This document shows positions 57,642-64,000 of a stretch of DNA of 64,000 nucleotides, one piece after another; position 1 is the first letter of the stretch; every line of letters starts with the position of its first letter. The stretch comes from Sternotherus odoratus (taxonomy: Eukaryota; Chordata; Testudines; Kinosternidae), in the NCBI GenBank assembly GCA_032164245.1, contig JAVMKO010000003.1:93557890-93621889 (forward strand), in the 5' to 3' direction. The notes beneath the pieces are model-generated. The model was not told where the DNA came from, did not search any database, and saw only the letters and a list, made by a program, of their open reading frames with translations. Both the position numbers and the translations under genes were made by a program.

Positions 57642-57799
57642 AAGGTAATGCACTTCCACTGCTTGCATCCGACAAAGTGGGTATTAGCGCACGAAAGCTT
57701 ATGCTTCAATACTTTAGTTAGTCTTTAAGGTGCCACAGGACTCTTTGTTACCTCTGCTATTCCAGACTAACACAGCTACCTCTCTGATTCAAGGTAATG
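57642..57799 (+). mobile_element. Short PLE terminal copy with TSD
   Basis: Element 57651-57790 (140 bp) runs from CACTTCCACTGCTTGCATCC to AGCTACCTCTCTGATTC and corresponds to the PLE 3' terminal segment. It is flanked by an exact 9-bp duplication AAGGTAATG (57642-57650 and 57791-57799), so it inserted as a short unit. The hammerhead-like core is damaged (CCGACAA instead of CUGANGA). Confidence 0.88.
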
Positions 57800-57922
57800 A
57801 GTGACACTGCTTTGCATATGAACCTGACATGTCATGTTTTAACATTCAAGAAGAAACCAATATAGAAAACAACAACAACAACTTTTGTGTGTATATTTTA
57901 TTAAAATGAAGAATAATTAATT

Positions 57923-57955
57923 TATTATATATATTATATATATATATATATATAT
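57923..57955. repeat. (TA)n microsatellite
   Basis: Interrupted TA dinucleotide tract. Confidence 0.9.
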
Positions 57956-58029
57956 GGAATATGGTCATGGACCGGATCTCTACAAGGAGAACACACACAG
58001 TGTGCATTGCAACAAGTTTCTAAAACTAG

Positions 58030-58115
58030 TAATGAAACTCTTTAGGATAGGGATCATGTCCTGTCTGTATTCAGAAGCATCTAGTTCATTCCAGGGAGCT
58101 GTGGTATAATAAAAT
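58030..58115 (+). repeat. SINE 3' tail relic
   Basis: CTTTAGGATAGGGATCATGTCCTGTCTGT...CATCTAGTTCATTCCAGGG, then an A-rich AATAAAATAAA tail: a decayed copy of the tail seen at 13345. Confidence 0.4.
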
Positions 58116-58159
58116 AAAAATAAATACATAAATAAATGTAAACAAAATCAATCATTTTT

Positions 58160-58181
58160 ACACACACACACACACACACAC
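58160..58181 (+). repeat. (AC)n microsatellite
   Basis: Uninterrupted AC dinucleotide tract. Confidence 0.95.
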
Positions 58182-61100
58182 CTGTTAAATATGATTTGCC
58201 ATTAATTGTTATTTGTTTTACTTGACTGGTGCTAAGTCACATATCTGCAGTGAGAGCTCCCTTGCATACAGGGTCAACAAGTCCCTTTAAGAGGGTACAA
58301 CATGTTTTCCTCTTCATGGCCAGCCAGTGTAGATAAATGAGGCCCTGCCTCCATCAATGCCCTAGGTGTTCCCCATTTTCTTTGGGATGCCTTGTGTTGC
58401 TTGCTGCTAGCCTTGAGCACAGAAGACTGACTGTGTTTGGTCCCGGTATGGGAATACAAAGGGGGCTGGCATATTTTAATTATGAATTTTGGATGCTGAA
58501 TATCTCATTTTCCTTTGCAGTTCCTGGCTTCAGTCAGTAGGAATAAGAAAATATAACAAAGGTCAATCCCTGTAGTATTACCTCAGACTTGCACATTCCA
58601 AATCCAGCCTATAAACCTGGTCTTCTGAATTTCCTGTTATTCAGACAATGAATTTCAAATTTTGATTGAAGCTTCAGTAAACCATCTGAAGGGCTGTGTA
58701 CTACTTAAAAATCCTTATTGCTCTGAGTGCTTTTTGAACCTTTCACGATCATCCAGAACTAACAACGCAATGCACAGAACCATTGCTTTACCTAGAAGTC
58801 CATTTTTCCAATTCTCAAGCTGTTGCATCATAAACATATGTAAACAGAGGGGAAAATGCTAGAAAAACAAACAGTCTCTGGAATCATTGGCTAATGACAC
58901 AAAGCCTCGCCTGTCTTACTTTATTTTTAACACTCCTTCCACCACACAAGATTTGATGGACTTGTTTTAAAGAGATTATGGCTTTTATTCAGCTGGCCTT
59001 TCCCTGGCTGGCACGTCTCATTGTAGCGCTCTCTTTTCGTATGTAGGCAGGCAGAGATGTGCTGCTGGGAAAAGCCATGTACATTCTCCACTTGAGGAAC
59101 AGGGATGTAGTGACAGTGCAGGTTAATATCTGAGGAATTTCTGTGACTGAGATCAGTGTAGTCGAATGAGTAAACATGGCTGCAGGCTTGTTCTGTGGTA
59201 AAGATCAGGCTATCCCGTCTCGCTCCCTATTGGAAGTTTCACTAAATCCCAGTCCATTGTTTGTGGGGCCTACAGAGGAGCATGCCAATGAGAGCAGCTG
59301 TTTCTTCTCCAGTAGGAGAAGCAAGGGAAGACTGTCCATTACTTAGAAAGATCCGCTCTGACTGAAGATGACTAACTCACTGATAATTATTATGGACGTT
59401 GCTACTTGTCTCAATTTTATTAGGAGATGAAAGAGCAATTATTTTTGCAAGATGTTTATGGTTGAGGGCTCAAATGGATTTAGTTGTTACAATTTTCTTC
59501 ATTTGACTCACAGAAATTAAGTTAACACTAGAGTTATTTTCATATTTTTGATGATCATATCATTAATACATAAACACACTCTGCATTTTAAGTAAGAGCT
59601 AAAGAATAAGTCCTACATAATAAATGTTTTTTCTCTATGGTTTATAACCAAATCCAACTAACCCAGGGAGAGAAACAGATCGACAGCTTGTATCTTCATG
59701 CAGGACTCCAATTCTCCTTTTGAGCAAAATGATAGTGGCTATCTCCCCATTTTACTCCTACAGTTAATTTGGATATCAGAGAAGCAAGACCACCAAAATT
59801 TGATTGTCAGGGTTACTAATTTGGGTTTAAGGAAGAGAACGCAGATTTTTTTTCCAGAAGAGAACTTTAGATCTATACACACCTTACACACATTAATAGT
59901 TATACAATATTTTTTTTCCAATCTATTGAAGTAAAGCACTTTTCCTGACCATAGCCTTAATGAAAGAAATTATAATGCTCCAAATAGGTATATAATGGGA
60001 GGAGTATATCCCCCTGCCACATTGGGAGCTTACAAGAAGCAGCAGCTAAGAAAATTACGAAGTAAATGCTTGTCTGGCAATCCCGAAAGGGACTTTCTCA
60101 GGAAGGGAAAGAGGAAGGACATCAGGACCTCAAAGGTCTATTTTAAAACAGACAGACTGTGAGGGACAGACCAGAGAGAAGGAGGAGGAGTTATTAGGTC
60201 AGGAGCCTGACTGACATGCCAGAACAACCAATTGCAGGATTAGGAGCGCCTACACACAGCAGAGCCCACCCAGACAGGTACACTGAGCTCAGACTGGCAC
60301 AACATTTGTGAGATGGGGGTTGAATGCAGGGTGTCAGCTTCAAGCAGCAGAAGGAGGCAGAACCCCTCTATAGTTCTCCAAGGAAAAGAACACAAAGAAC
60401 TCAAGACCCATTGGTCCTACAGTGGGCCTTCGAGACACTTAGAAGGAAGGAATAAAATTCACTGTAGCACTCTTGGGACCAGGTATTCTCTAAGGAGGCT
60501 GTAGCTGGAAAAAGGCTAATTCCTAAACTTTTATAGCTCACTGGTATGGGAAATAATGGTGCTGGAAACACTCTAGGTCTGGTCTACACTTCAGAGTTAG
60601 GTCAACACAAGGTAGCTTATGTAGACCTAACTCTGTACATTCTGATACTATGATAAAATGTCACTCCCACCAATGTAATTGCTCACTACACTGTTAATAA
60701 TTCCACCTCCAGAAGAGACATAGCAGTTAGGTTGATGCAGTGTCAGTGTAGACACTGCAATATTTACATCAGCTATAGTGGCTGCCAGAAGGTGTCCCAC
60801 AATGCCCCAGTGTGGTCACTGTTTTGAACTCTGCTGCCCGATGGCCAGGCACACAGGTATATGCCCCTCCCCTCTTAAGCCCCGTTAATTTTTGAAATTA
60901 AAAGTTTCTATGCTCTTGCCAGACATGCACATAACTCAGAAGTAGGGATTCCACAGGAGCAATCATCTCAAAGAATTGTAGTTTCTATGCTAAAATGGCT
61001 ACTTATTAGATTAACCTCTCAGTCTCCTCTGGCTCTTTCCTTCACAATACAAGCATGCTTCAGTTTCTCCCATTTAAAGACATACTCACCTGTGACTTCA

Positions 61101-61395
61101 CTTGCTTCTCCAACTCCAGTCCCATCTACTTTTCATCTCTAAACTCATTGAATGTTCTCTCTATAGCTGATGTCTGGATTTTTCTATCCTCAAATTCTCT
61201 CCTAGGCTCTCTCCAGATCATTAATAACAACAACAGATTGCATATCTGAAACTTTTTTGTTCTAAATCAAGATCTACAATTATAGTCATTAATATATCAA
61301 AAAAGCAACTAATTGCTAATTAAATCTTAATACTGTGTGTGTTTCAATGAAGCTTGAAATAGAATTTCAGAAACTCATTAAAATAAAGTGTAATT
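58182..61395. other. No gene; GTCTACAC-type MITE fragment
   Basis: 60585-60800 (TCTGGTCTACACTTCAGAGTTAGG, GTTAGGTTGATGCAGTG, GTGTAGACACTG) is a decayed MITE of the type at 28405. The remainder is anonymous. Confidence 0.4.
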
Positions 61396-61502
61396 ATGTT
61401 GGGTTAGTGACAAAGAGTCCTGTGGCACCTTAAAGACTAACTAAAGTATTGAAGCATAAGCTTTCGTGGTCTAATACCCACTTCATCAGATGCATGTTGG
61501 GT
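61396..61502 (-). mobile_element. Minimal PLE terminal copy with canonical hammerhead boxes
   Basis: Element 61405-61493 (89 bp) is flanked by an exact 9-bp TSD ATGTTGGGT (61396-61404, 61494-61502). On the minus strand it reads CTGATGA, GTGG/CCAC hairpin, GAAA, AGC/GCT hairpin, then the ACTTTAGTTAGTCTTTAAGG block. Both hammerhead boxes are canonical here, unlike the other copies. No room for an ORF, so it must have moved with help from a complete element. Confidence 0.85.
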
Positions 61503-64000
61503 AAAATGATAATTTCTTCTTGTTAACACATATTTTGCTGTTGCCTTTCCCCTTGGTCTAACCCCTCACTAATTTTCTTCCTGTCCATCCAAGGCTTCTT
61601 CAGATTTCTCCTATCTCATTGGAAGCAAAAAATTAAAATTAAAAAAATCCCAATCCTCATTTTTCTATACAATCCAATTATTGGACCAAATTCTGGCTTT
61701 ACAGGCATATGACACTTATGGAAACCAACAGGCACTGAGCATATGAGAGCACCATTCATCTCCACTGAGTGTAGATATTTCAGATTAAATAAAGGTACAA
61801 ACTACTATTATGGAAAATGATGATACAAGGGGAAATGGTTGCTGCCTTCAGCTTCTAGCCATTATTAAAGCTTACTCATAAATTTGTAATTTGCAAAAAG
61901 AATGAAATTGAATCCTAATAAATGCCATTTTGTCTCATTACTTTTGTCCCTTTTACAATCTTGCAAAAATCAAATGCAATGCGTTGAAAGCAAAAAAATG
62001 GTTTCATAATCTATTTACCCAGTGGACCTTATTTCTTTTCTTTTCAATATGCTTTTGTGCCTTCTTGTTTACTAGAGGCAGACTATACAGTACAACTTGT
62101 ATTGGAAAAGTAAAATTTTGCTTTGAGCTCATATTTATTGAGAACTGTCACAGATCTTGGTAATTATATTGGTAGCTAACCTCATTTTTCACTCTATGCT
62201 CTGTTTCCTCCCTTGGTTTTATTATTGTTTATCAATCCTACTTGTTAGATAGTGTGTTATTACTGCCCTGCAGCTTGTTATGGCATTTATTCAAAGAACT
62301 TGTAGGAAGCCCTTCTGCTAGCTCACTAGTAGCAGAATTTAACACTACAGCAAAACTGTTAGTCTTCCCAGATTTCTTAGTGTCACCCTGTGCATATAGG
62401 TTGCCATGATGAGGGGGCAAAAGGAGAAGTTTGATACTGGTTTATGCATGTTTTATTGCTTACTGCCGTCTCTGAATCATCTTTAAGAACTCTAGTGTTA
62501 CCTGGCATATTGTGAATTCACACAACATTAATAGTACGATGCCTCTGGTTGAGGCAAAAATATGCATTATATATTCTAAATGAACAGCCAGATAACTTCA
62601 AATGATAGCAAGTGAAGGGCTAAACTTTCTTGGAAATGTGCCTAGAGATGTTGCTAAATCTGACATCCATTTCAGTGGATAAATTCAAAAATTAAAAGCT
62701 AAGAAAATAGCAATATTTTGAGATACCTTGATGTGATGTATTCCATTTGAAGAAATTTCTAAAGTGTGACTACAGAGGATATAAACCTGGTGCACACGTA
62801 TTTGATTGGTTTTGTATACTATATACCAGAGAACAAGTGACTGGCATCATAAAGGTGATGTAGTAAACAGCTTTTATCTTGTTGTTTAAAGGTCTGGCAC
62901 TACTGTGTTCCTTCAACAAATAATAACCACAAAAGTGTTCAGAAACAATTAGTAGAACAGACAGTGTTTGGTTAACAAAACAAGAATAGTACTCTAGGGT
63001 GAAAGAAATAATTGGTCCAGTTACTGAAATTTTCCAGACTGTCAACCAGTCAATAGATCCCAGTCAATGAAGCTAGTTGTGGGAATAGGGGGTGGGAGAA
63101 GTCACAGTTTCTCCCTTAATCTGTAGAAGGAGGTATGTCTCAAAATATAATTTGATGATTCTGGATATATGAACTCACAGATGATAAATCTTTGAAATGT
63201 AACCTTCCCTTGATGTGCAGTGACAGCTTTAATTTGCTCTATATCTATTTTTGCAATTACATGGACTCTCCTGGAATTGCCAGGGTTGAATTTGGTCCTA
63301 AAATGTAAACTTAAATTCTGATAAATATAGAATGAGTTTAAAGCTTTTGAATGTATAAAATGTCACAACTAAAAAAATAGTTATTTTGCAAATTTAGCTA
63401 GGTGCAGTCATTCCTTTTTCTTATGCATCACCGATCCTTCTGCAAATACATATTTTATAAAATCCTGTTCTGTGGGGAGAAAATGACATCAGTCCTATTG
63501 ACTCAATAGCCTTAAATGTCAGCCGAACGTATTTCTAGAGTAGATGAAAAACTTTCCCAAATGAAATGATTGACTCTAATGATATATATCCCTTTGAAGA
63601 TGAAAGTCTAAATTAATGTCTTTTTATGTCCACTGAAAAGAAAGATGGAATAAAATACACTTGTTTTAGAGAAGATTTTTGTAACCGATCACATCCTGGC
63701 ATAGAGAATGATAAGATACTAAAGTGTCCTTTCAGCAGAGAGAAGGGCAAAACTCCTCCGCACCTACTTCCTGTATCTTTATCATCCATCAAGTTGGTAT
63801 AAGTTAGGTGTCTATCAATAGGGATAGCATTAATATGAGTGATAGCTTAACATTTTCTATGCATGCAAAATTATTTGAATGTTTGTAGTTCATTTCTGGA
63901 TAGTCCTAGTCACTAGATTTTGAATATGGTCTCACGAGAAGTGATATGGTCCTGATACAATGGTGAGGGGATACTTGTCAGTGGTCTGGGCTGTAGGCAG
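61503..64000. other. No recognised feature
   Basis: AT-rich anonymous sequence. Short frames only. Confidence 0.4.

Overview
The window looks like gene-poor nuclear DNA of a vertebrate, most likely a sauropsid and probably a turtle. The evidence is the repeat content: CR1-type LINE 3' ends with the TTCTATGATTCTATGA tail, MIR/CORE-like and tRNA-headed SINEs, many hAT-type elements with 8-bp target duplications, vertebrate Penelope-like element (PLE) copies, and a Gmr1-like Ty3/Gypsy relic. The turtle call rests on my recognition of repeat families, not on a database comparison. I see no host exon, tRNA or rRNA gene, CRISPR array or bacterial-style operon. Every protein-like reading frame I recognise belongs to a transposable element and is broken.

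Layout. 0.6-2.2 kb: hAT fragment, tRNA-headed SINE, probable LTR. 2.6-3.2 kb: LTR-like repeat with a second copy at 35.3 kb. 5.2-7.4 kb: PLE with a long RT/GIY-YIG frame, ~407-bp inverted arms and a 13-bp target-site duplication (TSD). 8.6-9.0 kb: CR1. 10.5-11.1 kb: solo-LTR candidate. 16.2 kb: hAT inside a SINE tail. 19.0-20.3 kb: decayed LINE split by a hAT MITE. 22.7-24.4 kb: two more TSD-flanked MITEs and a long hairpin. 24.6 kb: LINE end. 27.5-29.0 kb: SINE and MITE cluster. 31.0 kb: MITE. 32.3-34.7 kb: two LINE relics on opposite strands. 36.8-37.5 kb: hAT MITE built of alternating palindromic modules. 41.9-43.1 kb: LINE with its reverse transcriptase deleted. 43.2-46.05 kb: Gmr1-like Gypsy relic (LTR, gag with SCAN-like segment, protease, integrase). 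47.4 kb: Tigger-like element. 53.2 kb: TIR element. 57.65 and 61.4 kb: short PLE terminal copies, each with its own TSD.

The most informative parts are (i) the PLE family, whose shared terminal segment carries a hammerhead-ribozyme-like core and which inserted at least three times here with clear TSDs; (ii) the Gypsy relic, where integrase follows protease with no reverse transcriptase between, as in the Gmr1 group, and whose capsid contains a SCAN-like segment; and (iii) nested insertions with exact 8-bp TSDs that give relative ages. These are resident mobile elements, not a cooperating pathway. I found no new host-encoded system.

Limits: family names, element ends and clades come from reading by eye. 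Stretches described as empty are those where I recognised nothing.
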